Positions 17,112 through 23,288 of a stretch of DNA of 42,408 nucleotides are shown piece by piece (within the stretch, counting starts at the first letter, position 1; each line of letters opens with the position of its first letter). Source of the DNA: an uncultured Clostridia bacterium (GTDB lineage Bacteria > Bacillota > Clostridia > Tissierellales > Peptoniphilaceae); assembly GCA_947254025.1 (NCBI GenBank), contig CAMYBS010000010.1, positions 1-42,408 on the forward strand. The letters are read 5' to 3'. Made by a program: the position numbers and the translations under genes. The notes under the pieces were generated by a model. That model saw only the letters and a list, made by a program, of their open reading frames with translations, did no database searches and was not told the origin of the DNA.

Positions 17112-17345
17112 ATGGGACTATTTGCCGATAAAAGAGCAAAAGAAGAAAAGATAGCAGAAGATAAACAAAAGTTCATCGAGCGCTATAGGCTTGAAGACTT
17201 TGGCGAAGAAGAAATAGATGATATGTATAAGACATATAAGCTGGCAAGATTTAGTGGTATACAAGGACTGATTGAGCAAAATTGGATAATTATTAAAGAG
17301 CTTAATAGGCTTAATAAGAACATCGAAGAGCTAAAGAATAAGTAA
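17112..17345 (+). CDS. Small charged protein, function unknown
   Basis: A 77-aa soluble, highly charged, helical protein (KEEKIAEDKQKFIERY at the start, ELNRLNKNIEELKNK at the end). The C-terminal heptad-like pattern suggests a short coiled coil. It has its own extended -10 promoter and a strong GGAGGGA RBS, supporting a real gene. No family recognised. Confidence 0.6.
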   Translation: MGLFADKRAKEEKIAEDKQKFIERYRLEDFGEEEIDDMYKTYKLARFSGIQGLIEQNWIIIKELNRLNKNIEELKNK

Positions 17346-17358
17346 TATGCTAAGTAAC

Positions 17359-17387
17359 TTGACAGATTATAAATCATTTGTTATAAT
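17359..17387 (+). promoter_or_regulatory. Consensus promoter of the candidate ncRNA
   Basis: Perfect TTGACA (17359-17364), 17-nt spacer, perfect TATAAT (17382-17387). The expected start is near 17394. No open reading frame with an RBS follows before the terminator at 17504. Confidence 0.88.
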
Positions 17388-17393
17388 ATATGT

Positions 17394-17531
17394 AGATAAA
17401 TGGTGTCCCGCTACCTATAAAGGTGGAGCATTAAAGTAGGTGTCTCGCTACCTATATCCAAAAGGCGAAGCATTAAAGATAAAGCTGGATTAATTCTTTG
17501 TAAAGCATCTATAAACATAGGTGCTTTTTTT
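17394..17531 (+). ncRNA. Candidate structured small RNA with tandem units
   Basis: A transcription unit of about 135 nt bounded by a consensus promoter and an intrinsic terminator, without a credible coding sequence. It contains two copies of a unit: 17402-17436 and 17439-17478. Both begin GGTGTCYCGCTACCTATA (one difference in 18 nt) and end in GAGCATTAAAG or GAAGCATTAAAG. Each unit can fold as a hairpin in which GCT pairs with AGC and CCT with AGG, with different loop lengths (4 nt in the first, about 9 in the second). A linker and the terminator follow. The next gene has its own promoter, so a free small RNA is likelier than a leader. I do not recognise a known RNA family. Confidence 0.55.
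17504..17531 (+). terminator. Terminator of the candidate ncRNA
   Basis: Stem AGCATCTAT/ATAGGTGCT (17504-17512 with 17517-17525; one G-T pair), loop AAAC, then a run of T. Confidence 0.88.
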
Positions 17532-17554
17532 ATGCAAATGGTTTTTGCTTGTGA

Positions 17555-17560
17555 TATAAT
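17555..17560 (+). promoter_or_regulatory. Extended -10 promoter of the 159-aa membrane gene
   Basis: TATAAT with extended TGA in front, about 20 nt before the start codon at 17581. It shares ATGCAAATGG upstream with the promoter at 17078. Confidence 0.6.
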
Positions 17561-17580
17561 AAAGTAAAAGGAGTGATACC

Positions 17581-18060
17581 ATGTTAATTATAGAGATAAT
17601 AATTTTATGTGCACTCTTCTTCGCCCTATGCTACCTCGGAACAGGCACAGACGAGAAGAACCTAAGGAGCTACACCTCCTACCCAGATGAAGTGCAAAGA
17701 CGCATAAGAGAAGTAGAAGAGTACAAGGGTAAGTTCTACGAAGCTAATATGGCACGCACATGGCTTGCGAACCTTGTGGTGTTTTTAGCCTTATTCATAA
17801 TTTTCGGATTCTTTATGCGCACAAAAGATTTTATGCAAAACTTTATAAATTTACTCATACTAGGCCAGGCACTAAATGTCTTCGACCTAGTTGTGATTGA
17901 CCTACTATGGTGGAGAAACTCAAGTCGCATAAGACTTACGAAAGTCCCAGAGAAAGCCTTGTACCTAAGTCCCAAAAAGCACATCCAAGCCTTCCTAAGA
18001 GCGCTGCCTTTGTATATAGTCGTCGCAGCAGTGGATGGCTACCTCTTGACATTGTTTTAA
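17581..18060 (+). CDS. Membrane protein, function unknown
   Basis: A 159-aa protein with about four membrane segments: an N-terminal helix (LIIEIIILCALFFALCYLG), a pair around residues 62-80 (WLANLVVFLALFIIFGFFM) and 87-107 (FINLLILGQALNVFDLVVIDLLWW), and a C-terminal one (ALPLYIVVAAVDGYLLTLF). A charged cytoplasmic loop contains EVQRRIREVEEYKGKFYEAN. RBS AAAGGAGTGA precedes it. I do not recognise the family; no transporter signature is visible. Confidence 0.65.
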   Translation: MLIIEIIILCALFFALCYLGTGTDEKNLRSYTSYPDEVQRRIREVEEYKGKFYEANMARTWLANLVVFLALFIIFGFFMRTKDFMQNFINLLILGQALNVFDLVVIDLLWWRNSSRIRLTKVPEKALYLSPKKHIQAFLRALPLYIVVAAVDGYLLTLF

Positions 18061-18073
18061 TGAGCAATATAGC

Positions 18074-18102
18074 TTGACAAGCTTTGCAAGATTCAATATA
18101 AT
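18074..18102 (+). promoter_or_regulatory. Consensus promoter before the phosphoesterase gene
   Basis: Perfect TTGACA (18074-18079), 17-nt spacer, perfect TATAAT (18097-18102). The predicted start (about 18109) falls at the first base of the hairpin at 18109-18135. Confidence 0.82.
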
Positions 18103-18108
18103 AATCAT

Positions 18109-18135
18109 AACGGAGGGTTAATACTCTCCGTTTTT
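18109..18135 (+). terminator. Hairpin with T-run at the 5' end of the phosphoesterase mRNA
   Basis: AACGGAG pairs with CTCCGTT (18109-18115 with 18126-18132), about 10-nt loop, then TTTAAG. It can terminate read-through from the upstream membrane-protein gene; for transcripts started at the promoter just before it, it would instead be a 5'-terminal hairpin. Confidence 0.65.
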
Positions 18136-18157
18136 AAGTAGATATAAGGAGCAATAA

Positions 18158-18994
18158 ATGAAAATACAGAAAAAACATATTAAGTACATCATCCTCATCT
18201 TGCTAATAGTCCTTGCGCTACTAGCTTTTGATGTGCGTCTAAAAACTGTTCACTACACAATTACTTCGGATAAAATAAATAAGCCCATGCGTATAGCGCT
18301 CATCACGGATCTTCACTCATGTAGGTATGGCAAAGGTCAAAGGACGCTGATCGATGCGGTGAACAAAGAAAAGCCTGACATCGTTCTGCTGGGTGGCGAC
18401 ATCTTTGATGACGAAATACCTGATGAGAACACGAAAGTCTTCCTTACGGCCATTGCAAAGGACTACCCGTGCTACTACGTTACTGGCAACCACGAGTACT
18501 GGAGCATGCGTTCAGATGAGATGCTTGTCTGGCTTGATGAACATGGCATTAAGGACATCGGTGGCAAGTGCGTGCGTGTGAGTCAAAATTCTAACGAGAT
18601 CACTCTTAGCGGCGTGAACGATCCCGACCAGGCGCGCTACACTGGACGTGGCGTAGGTATGCGTGCGGAGCTTGACAAGACTCGTGATGCGAGGCGCTCT
18701 GATGAGTTTAACATACTTCTTGCGCATCGCCCTTCCTTTGTGAAGACTTACCTTGATTATGGCTTTGATCTCATACTTACTGGTCATGCACATGGCGGTC
18801 AGTGGCGCATACCCGGTATTTTAAATGGCACATTCGCGCCGGATGAGGGCTTCTTTCCTAAATATGCTGGAGGGCTTTACCATTTCGATGGTGGGAGCGA
18901 TATGATAGTGAGCAGGGGTTTGGCTAGAGAGTCGACGAGGGTGCCACGAATATTTAACAGACCGGAGCTAGTGATAATAAAAATTTCGCGCTAA
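18158..18994 (+). CDS. Membrane-anchored metallophosphoesterase (YkuE-like)
   Basis: A 278-aa calcineurin-like phosphoesterase with one N-terminal membrane helix (YIILILLIVLALLAF, residues 10-24) and the catalytic domain outside the membrane. All metal-binding motifs are present: DLH at 51-53, GGD at 79-81, GNHE at 110-113, a later His in LLAHRPSF and GHAHGGQW near 221-228. This is the layout of B. subtilis YkuE, a Tat-exported phosphodiesterase, but here the leader has no twin arginine, so it is probably an uncleaved anchor. Substrate unknown; related enzymes act on UDP-2,3-diacylglucosamine or wall and nucleotide phosphodiesters. Confidence 0.88.
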   Translation: MKIQKKHIKYIILILLIVLALLAFDVRLKTVHYTITSDKINKPMRIALITDLHSCRYGKGQRTLIDAVNKEKPDIVLLGGDIFDDEIPDENTKVFLTAIAKDYPCYYVTGNHEYWSMRSDEMLVWLDEHGIKDIGGKCVRVSQNSNEITLSGVNDPDQARYTGRGVGMRAELDKTRDARRSDEFNILLAHRPSFVKTYLDYGFDLILTGHAHGGQWRIPGILNGTFAPDEGFFPKYAGGLYHFDGGSDMIVSRGLARESTRVPRIFNRPELVIIKISR

Positions 18995-19202
18995 AATTCG
19001 CCCTTGCGCTTGTTCCTTTCTTAGCAATGCTCATGTACGTTTAGTACATTCCGCTTGCTTCGTCGGTCCACTTCGCGCAATCAATCGTAGTGCAAAGGTT
19101 CTCGCCTAAAGACGAGGTTCTTCATTTTTCCAGCGAAATTAAAATAGCGATGATTCAATCGCTTTGTATGGATTTTTTGGCAAAACAAAATAAAGATCAA
19201 TT

Positions 19203-19234
19203 AAGAAGAAGGTAGCAATGCCTTCTTCTTTTTT
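19203..19234 (+). terminator. Strong intrinsic terminator
   Basis: Perfect 10-bp stem AAGAAGAAGG/CCTTCTTCTT (19203-19212 with 19221-19230), 8-nt loop, T-run following. It lies about 210 nt after the phosphoesterase gene. Confidence 0.88.
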
Positions 19235-19451
19235 GTGCAAGTACTAATATAAACTTTTTTATACTAAGCAAAATTTTTCATAAGTTTTCCAATATGTCTA
19301 ATCGTGATAAATGATGAAATTTGCTCTATATATGCAAGTATGTAGATGTGTTAGTGGGTACTAACTCTTCTGAGCATGACTAAATTATAAAATATCAATC
19401 TTGCTTAATATAAATAAACTCTTATATCAAAATGCCTTCAAAGGCACGCAT

Positions 19452-19541
19452 TTAGTGCTCTAGAGGCTATTGACATATGTATAAGGCTGTGCTAACATAG
19501 CTAATGGTTGGCGCCTCTAAGAGAAGGGTGCGAATCACTAA
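19452..19541 (+). promoter_or_regulatory. Promoter and nested inverted repeats upstream of the zinc operon
   Basis: TTGACA at 19470-19475, 17-nt spacer, TAACAT at 19493-19498 with an extended TGC. The promoter lies inside nested inverted repeats: TTAGTG/CACTAA (19452-19457 with 19536-19541) and TAGAGGC/GCCTCTA (19461-19467 with 19513-19519). The repeats could be DNA operator arms for a zinc-sensing repressor or, if transcription starts further upstream, an RNA structure. RBS AGGAGG precedes ATG 19569. Confidence 0.5.
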
Positions 19542-19568
19542 AAGAAATTTATTAGGAGGTTTTTTTAA

Positions 19569-20255
19569 ATGAAAAACGCAAAAAGATTTTTAACGCTAGC
19601 TCTAGCTCTTACTCTAGTTTCATCTATGATGTTTGCTTGCAAGAAGAACGAAGAGCCTGCTAAGGAAGAACCAAAGACTGAAGCAGCTGCTGAAACTAAC
19701 GACAAGACTGAAGAAAAGGCTGAAGATAAGTCTGAGGAAAAGGCTGAAGCTCCTTCTGAAGATGTTACTTTAGAGATGTGGGCTGGTGATTGGAACTCTA
19801 TCAACGCTTTCTATGATGATCCTGTTGTAAAGGAAGCTATCGAAAAGAAGGCTAAGGAAGAAAACATGTCAGCTGATGACTACATCAAGGGTATCGAAGA
19901 AAGAAGAGCAACTGACTACAAGGGTCTACACATTGAAGGCAACACTATCACTTTCTATGATGGCAAGATCGGTGAAGGCAAGGAGATTGCTAAGGCTGAG
20001 TACAAATTAGTTGACACTATCCAAGTTCCTCACGGAAACAAGACTCTTAACTGGTTCGTATTTGAAACTGATTCTAAGGATGTTAAGAAGTACATGGCTT
20101 TAATGCAAATCCATGGCGAAGAGCACTTAGCTCACTATCACACAAGATATACTGATAACTTAGATGATATTAAGGATCAAGACAGCAAGTGGTTCCCAAC
20201 ATACATCAGAACATCTGTAGACAGCCAAGACATTGCTGAAGAATTAACTGAGTAA
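19569..20255 (+). CDS. ZinT-domain zinc-binding lipoprotein
   Basis: A 228-aa lipoprotein: signal MKNAKRFLTLALALTLVSSM, cysteine at residue 24 (MFAC), then a low-complexity Glu/Lys/Ala linker to about residue 63 and a ZinT (YodA) domain. The domain shows EMWAGDWNSINAFYDDP at its start, GLHIEGNTITFYDGK and a His cluster H182, H186, H189 and H191 (IHGEEHLAHYHTRYTD) that fits the metal site. ZinT binds zinc outside the membrane and passes it to ZnuA, a job the next gene makes likely. Its codon use is skewed to a few codons, as in highly expressed genes. First gene of the zinc operon. Confidence 0.88.
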   Translation: MKNAKRFLTLALALTLVSSMMFACKKNEEPAKEEPKTEAAAETNDKTEEKAEDKSEEKAEAPSEDVTLEMWAGDWNSINAFYDDPVVKEAIEKKAKEENMSADDYIKGIEERRATDYKGLHIEGNTITFYDGKIGEGKEIAKAEYKLVDTIQVPHGNKTLNWFVFETDSKDVKKYMALMQIHGEEHLAHYHTRYTDNLDDIKDQDSKWFPTYIRTSVDSQDIAEELTE

Positions 20256-20265
20256 TTTAGTTAAT

Positions 20266-21591
20266 ATGAGGAGAAAATTAATATTCCTATGTTTACTCCT
20301 TGTATCAATAACATTTTTTTCATGTGATAATGCTATAGAAGAAAGAGGTATGACTGGGGGTAAACCTGTTGTTTATACCTCTTTTTTCCCTATATACAAG
20401 CTTACGAAGATGGTTGCCGCAGACGATGTAGTTGTGAAGAGCTTTATGCCTACTTCTGCTACTGTGCACGAGTGGGAGCCATCGGCTAAGGATATAAAAA
20501 GGCTAGCTAAGGCTGATCTTTTGATTGTTAACGGCGCAAATATGGAGAGGTGGGTTGACAAGATTAAGGAGAATCTTCCAAAATTAAAGGTTTTAACTTT
20601 ATCTGACAATGTTGACCTAATCTCATACACGGGCGCTGCAGCCATCGGCGATTTTCAGCTGATGACAAGATTTGATTACAAGGAAAAAAGGAACAATATA
20701 CTCTTTGGCCACACTCACGAAGACTTCTTGCGTATAGCGTTTAAGAGGGATGACGGCACTATGAGCGAGGATGAGCTCATCAAGGAGGGCCGCAAGATCA
20801 TGAACGTGGAAGGTGACATCGTTCGCCAAGAGACGCAGCTTGATGTTGAGGACGGCAAGGTTTATAGGATAAAGATGCGTCACGAGTCTGGCGAGCTAAA
20901 CTATGTTTTGCCTGAGACTGGTAAGTGGATAGTATACACTGACAGGCTTCCTGAGGACATCTTGTCTTTCGAGTTTGTCGATATGCATGACAATCCTATG
21001 AAGGGTGAGGAGCTCTTAAGGGGCAGCTCGCAAAAGGTTGACAAGGTAACTTATGATCCGCACTCGTGGCTATCTATCAACAATGCGAAGACTTATCTAA
21101 ATACCATCGCGCGTGAGATAACGAAGCTCGTTCCTAATAAGGCCGCGATGATAGATATGCGCAGGTTTAACGCTGTTGACACTCTTACTCTTATGCAAAC
21201 TGAGTTTCGCGACAAGTTCCAAAAGCTTGATAAGAGGGAGTTCATCGTTATGCACTACGCCTTTGCTTACATTGCGAGGGACTTTAAGCTTACGCAGTAC
21301 CCACTTCAAGGCCTAACATCTATGAGTGAACCGAGCATTAGAAGCATGGTCAGGGCCATAGACTATGCAAAGAAAGGACATATCAAGACGATATTCTACG
21401 AGTACGGCGCGCCAACAGCCATCGCCAAGGTTATATCTGAGGAGATAGCTGGCTCGGACATAAGCCCACTAGCAAGTATGGAGTTTATAATACCTGGTCA
21501 AACTATTGACGAGATGAGCTACATCGACTTGATGAAGATGAACCTTACGAATCTATATGAGGAGATGAAGAAACAAAATGAAAGCAATTAG
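20266..21591 (+). CDS. Zinc ABC transporter substrate-binding lipoprotein with inserted domain
   Basis: A ZnuA/AdcA-type cluster A-I binding protein, 441 aa against a usual 300-330. It has a lipoprotein signal (MRRKLIFLCLLLVSITFFSC, Cys20). The normal scaffold is present: VVYTSFFPIYKLTKMV, HEWEPSAKDIKRLAKADLLIVNG with His68, DPHSWLS with His266, VMHYAFAYIARDF with His330 and IFYEYGAP near 377-383. Residues 122-262, where ZnuA proteins have a short His-rich loop, instead hold about 140 residues starting with GHTHEDF (His149, His151) and rich in predicted beta-strands. It follows the ZinT gene by 10 nt with no clear RBS, so translation may be coupled, and overlaps the ATPase gene by 14 nt. Confidence 0.88.
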   Translation: MRRKLIFLCLLLVSITFFSCDNAIEERGMTGGKPVVYTSFFPIYKLTKMVAADDVVVKSFMPTSATVHEWEPSAKDIKRLAKADLLIVNGANMERWVDKIKENLPKLKVLTLSDNVDLISYTGAAAIGDFQLMTRFDYKEKRNNILFGHTHEDFLRIAFKRDDGTMSEDELIKEGRKIMNVEGDIVRQETQLDVEDGKVYRIKMRHESGELNYVLPETGKWIVYTDRLPEDILSFEFVDMHDNPMKGEELLRGSSQKVDKVTYDPHSWLSINNAKTYLNTIAREITKLVPNKAAMIDMRRFNAVDTLTLMQTEFRDKFQKLDKREFIVMHYAFAYIARDFKLTQYPLQGLTSMSEPSIRSMVRAIDYAKKGHIKTIFYEYGAPTAIAKVISEEIAGSDISPLASMEFIIPGQTIDEMSYIDLMKMNLTNLYEEMKKQNESN

Positions 21592-22276
21592 TATAAAAAA
21601 TTTGGACTTTTCATACCTTGATCACAAAGTTCTATCTGGTATAAATTTGGAGCTTGAGATGGGTGAATTCATCGCCATCGTTGGAGCGAACGGCAGCGGC
21701 AAATCAACCTTCATCAAGAACTTACTGGGCGAATTAAAGCCACAAAAGGGTACGGTAGAAGTCTTAGATAAAAATATAGCGTCTTACAAAAGCTACAAGG
21801 ACATTGGCTACGTGCCACAAATGAGTGTTGTTAGCAAGGTTAGCTTCCCAATCACCGTTAGAGAGATGGTGGTTTTGAATCTGTACGAGGACTTTGGATT
21901 CTTTAAGTTCCCACGCAAGAAGCACTACCAAAAGGTGGATGAGATTTTGGAGTACTTGGGACTTATTGAGTACAAGAACAAACCAGTTAACGAGCTATCA
22001 GGCGGCTTGCAGCAAAGAACTATGATAGCCAGAGCCATGATAAACAATCCAAAACTTCTAATACTTGATGAGCCAACAGCTGGCGTCGACGAAGAAAGTC
22101 GAATTTCCTTCTTAAAAACAATACAGACTTTAAATGACGACAAAGGCACAAGCATAGTTTTGGTTACGCACGACCTTGACGAGCTTATGAAGTATGCAAA
22201 ACTAGACGCAACTTACGAGATAAAGGACACTGGTCTTTATAAATTAGAAATGAACAAGGAGGCGAAGACATGCTAG
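21578..22276 (+). CDS. znuC: Zinc ABC transporter ATP-binding protein
   Basis: A 232-aa ABC ATPase: Walker A GANGSGKST (36-44), Q-loop in GYVPQMS, signature NELSGGLQQR, Walker B LLILDEPTAGVD and the H-loop VTHDLDEL. It is most like ZnuC/AdcC/TroB-type ATPases and lies between the binding protein and permease genes, overlapping both (14 and 7 nt), so translational coupling is expected. It powers import of zinc, or possibly manganese, delivered by the upstream lipoprotein. The ZinT domain protein in the same operon favours zinc. Confidence 0.92.
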   Translation: MKAISIKNLDFSYLDHKVLSGINLELEMGEFIAIVGANGSGKSTFIKNLLGELKPQKGTVEVLDKNIASYKSYKDIGYVPQMSVVSKVSFPITVREMVVLNLYEDFGFFKFPRKKHYQKVDEILEYLGLIEYKNKPVNELSGGLQQRTMIARAMINNPKLLILDEPTAGVDEESRISFLKTIQTLNDDKGTSIVLVTHDLDELMKYAKLDATYEIKDTGLYKLEMNKEAKTC

Positions 22277-23070
22277 AGTACGCATTTATGAGAAAGGCAC
22301 TCGTAGTAGCCTTCTTCCTTTCAATCATGGTACCAGCCATCGGCGTGGTTATGGTAAACAGAAAAACTTCGATGATAGGTGACGCACTATCGCACTCAGC
22401 ACTAGCAGGAGTTGGTATGGGGCTTATACTAGGATTTGACCCACTAATCGGTATGCTAGGGATCTGCATAGTTGCAGCCTTTCTAATCGAGATCATTCGT
22501 CATAAATTTCCTCAATATGGCGACATGGCAACAGCCATCATCATGAGTATAGGCCTTGGCGTAGCTTCGATACTTTCGGACTTCGCACCAGGCGGAACTT
22601 CATTTGACTCCTACCTATTTGGTAGTATCGCTTCAGTATCTATGCAGGACGTGATTAATTCACTTGTAGTCTTTGTCTTTGTAGTATTTGCAAGTATCAA
22701 AGAGTATGCAGGACTACTTGCCATCGCCATAGATCCAAACACAGCGAGACTATCGGGAGTAAAAGTAAAATTAGTAAACGCAGCTTTCACACTACTAAGC
22801 GCCATCACCATAGCTATGGCGGTCAAATTAGTAGGCGCACTGATGCTGACATCGCTAGTAGTACTTCCAGTTGCAACAACACTGATACTAGCGCGCTCAT
22901 ACAAGAAGACACTGATAATTACCATACTACTTGGCCTTGTGTATATGCTAAGTGGTATCACAGCAAGTTTCTACTACGACGTGAAGCCGGGTGGAGCAAT
23001 CATACTCGCAGCAGTTCTAGGAATGTTTGTCTTCTTCATCGCATCAAAAATGCGCAAGAAAGTAAAGTAA
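22270..23070 (+). CDS. znuB: Zinc ABC transporter permease
   Basis: A 266-aa integral membrane protein of the ABC-3 (ZnuB/TroC) family with about eight helices. Family marks include MVNRKTSMIGDALSHSALAGVG near the N-terminus, LFGSIASVS mid-protein and the conserved KLVGALMLTSLVVLPVATTLIL, with YDVKPGGAIILAAVLGMFV at the end. RBS AAGGAGG is inside the preceding gene, which it overlaps by 7 nt. It is the last gene of the operon; a terminator follows 12 nt later. Confidence 0.92.
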   Translation: MLEYAFMRKALVVAFFLSIMVPAIGVVMVNRKTSMIGDALSHSALAGVGMGLILGFDPLIGMLGICIVAAFLIEIIRHKFPQYGDMATAIIMSIGLGVASILSDFAPGGTSFDSYLFGSIASVSMQDVINSLVVFVFVVFASIKEYAGLLAIAIDPNTARLSGVKVKLVNAAFTLLSAITIAMAVKLVGALMLTSLVVLPVATTLILARSYKKTLIITILLGLVYMLSGITASFYYDVKPGGAIILAAVLGMFVFFIASKMRKKVK

Positions 23071-23082
23071 ATAACGGATAAG

Positions 23083-23111
23083 AAGTGACTTAGTAAGCTA
23101 GGTCACTTTTT
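23083..23111 (+). terminator. Terminator of the zinc operon (repeat copy 1)
   Basis: Stem AAGTGACTTAG/CTAGGTCACTT (23083-23093 with 23098-23108; one G-T pair), loop TAAG, then TTTCTTTAC. Nearly the same hairpin recurs at 24690-24718 and 26429-26456. Confidence 0.9.
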
Positions 23112-23161
23112 CTTTACATTTGAGGGCTTTCATTGAAGAAAAATTAAATAAGTAAAAAATC

Positions 23162-23202
23162 CTATTTAGAAAAAGTTCCATAATGGAAATATTCTGAAAT
23201 AG
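23162..23202. repeat. 41-bp palindromic repeat R1, upstream of ATPase 1
   Basis: Nested dyad: outer arms CTATTTAGAA and TTCTGAAATAG, inner palindrome TTCCATAATGGAA. It lies directly upstream of the -35 box of the ATPase promoter. R3 (24601-24640), after the gene, is identical over 40 nt. Confidence 0.85.
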
Positions 23203-23203
23203 A

Positions 23204-23232
23204 TTGCTATTATTCATGCAATGTGATATAAT
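23204..23232 (+). promoter_or_regulatory. Promoter of ATPase 1, between palindromes R1 and R2
   Basis: -35 TTGCTA (23204-23209), 17-nt spacer, TATAAT (23227-23232) with extended TGA. It fills exactly the 30-bp gap between R1 and R2, so a protein bound to the palindromes would block it. Confidence 0.75.
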
Positions 23233-23273
23233 CTATTTAGAATTATTGCCATAATGGCATTTTTCTGAAATAG
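23233..23273. repeat. 41-bp palindromic repeat R2, upstream of ATPase 1
   Basis: Same length and outer arms as R1, but the inner palindrome is TGCCATAATGGCA. Both arms changed together (T to G on the left, A to C on the right), so symmetry is kept. It covers the expected transcription start. Confidence 0.85.
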
Positions 23274-23288
23274 GATGGCGGTGAAAGA

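Larger units (their letters stand above)
18995..19568. other. 574-bp noncoding interval before the zinc operon
   Basis: No credible gene. In order it holds: GC-richer sequence with an imperfect palindrome around ATGTAC/GTACAT (19033-19049); a 6-bp hairpin CTCGCC/GACGAG (19101-19116) followed by T-rich sequence; a hairpin AGCGAT/ATCGCT (19146-19163); a strong terminator (19203-19234); an AT-rich stretch without visible signals (19235-19420); and the structured promoter region of the zinc operon (19441-19560). The first 150 bp look like a repeat or degenerate insertion end, but no second copy exists in the window. Confidence 0.6.

Noticed and set aside
19097..19120. IS200/IS605-type terminal hairpin
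   Set aside because: The CTCGCC/GACGAG hairpin resembles such ends only loosely, and no tnpA or tnpB remnant is near; it may simply be a weak terminator.
19501..19545. FMN or cobalamin riboswitch piece, from GGGTGCGAATCAC
   Set aside because: The short match is not accompanied by the other conserved blocks of either riboswitch, and the downstream genes are for zinc uptake.
20373..21309. Minus-strand frames opposite the ZnuA gene
   Set aside because: No RBS, no recognisable domain, and the plus strand encodes a clear family member within an operon.
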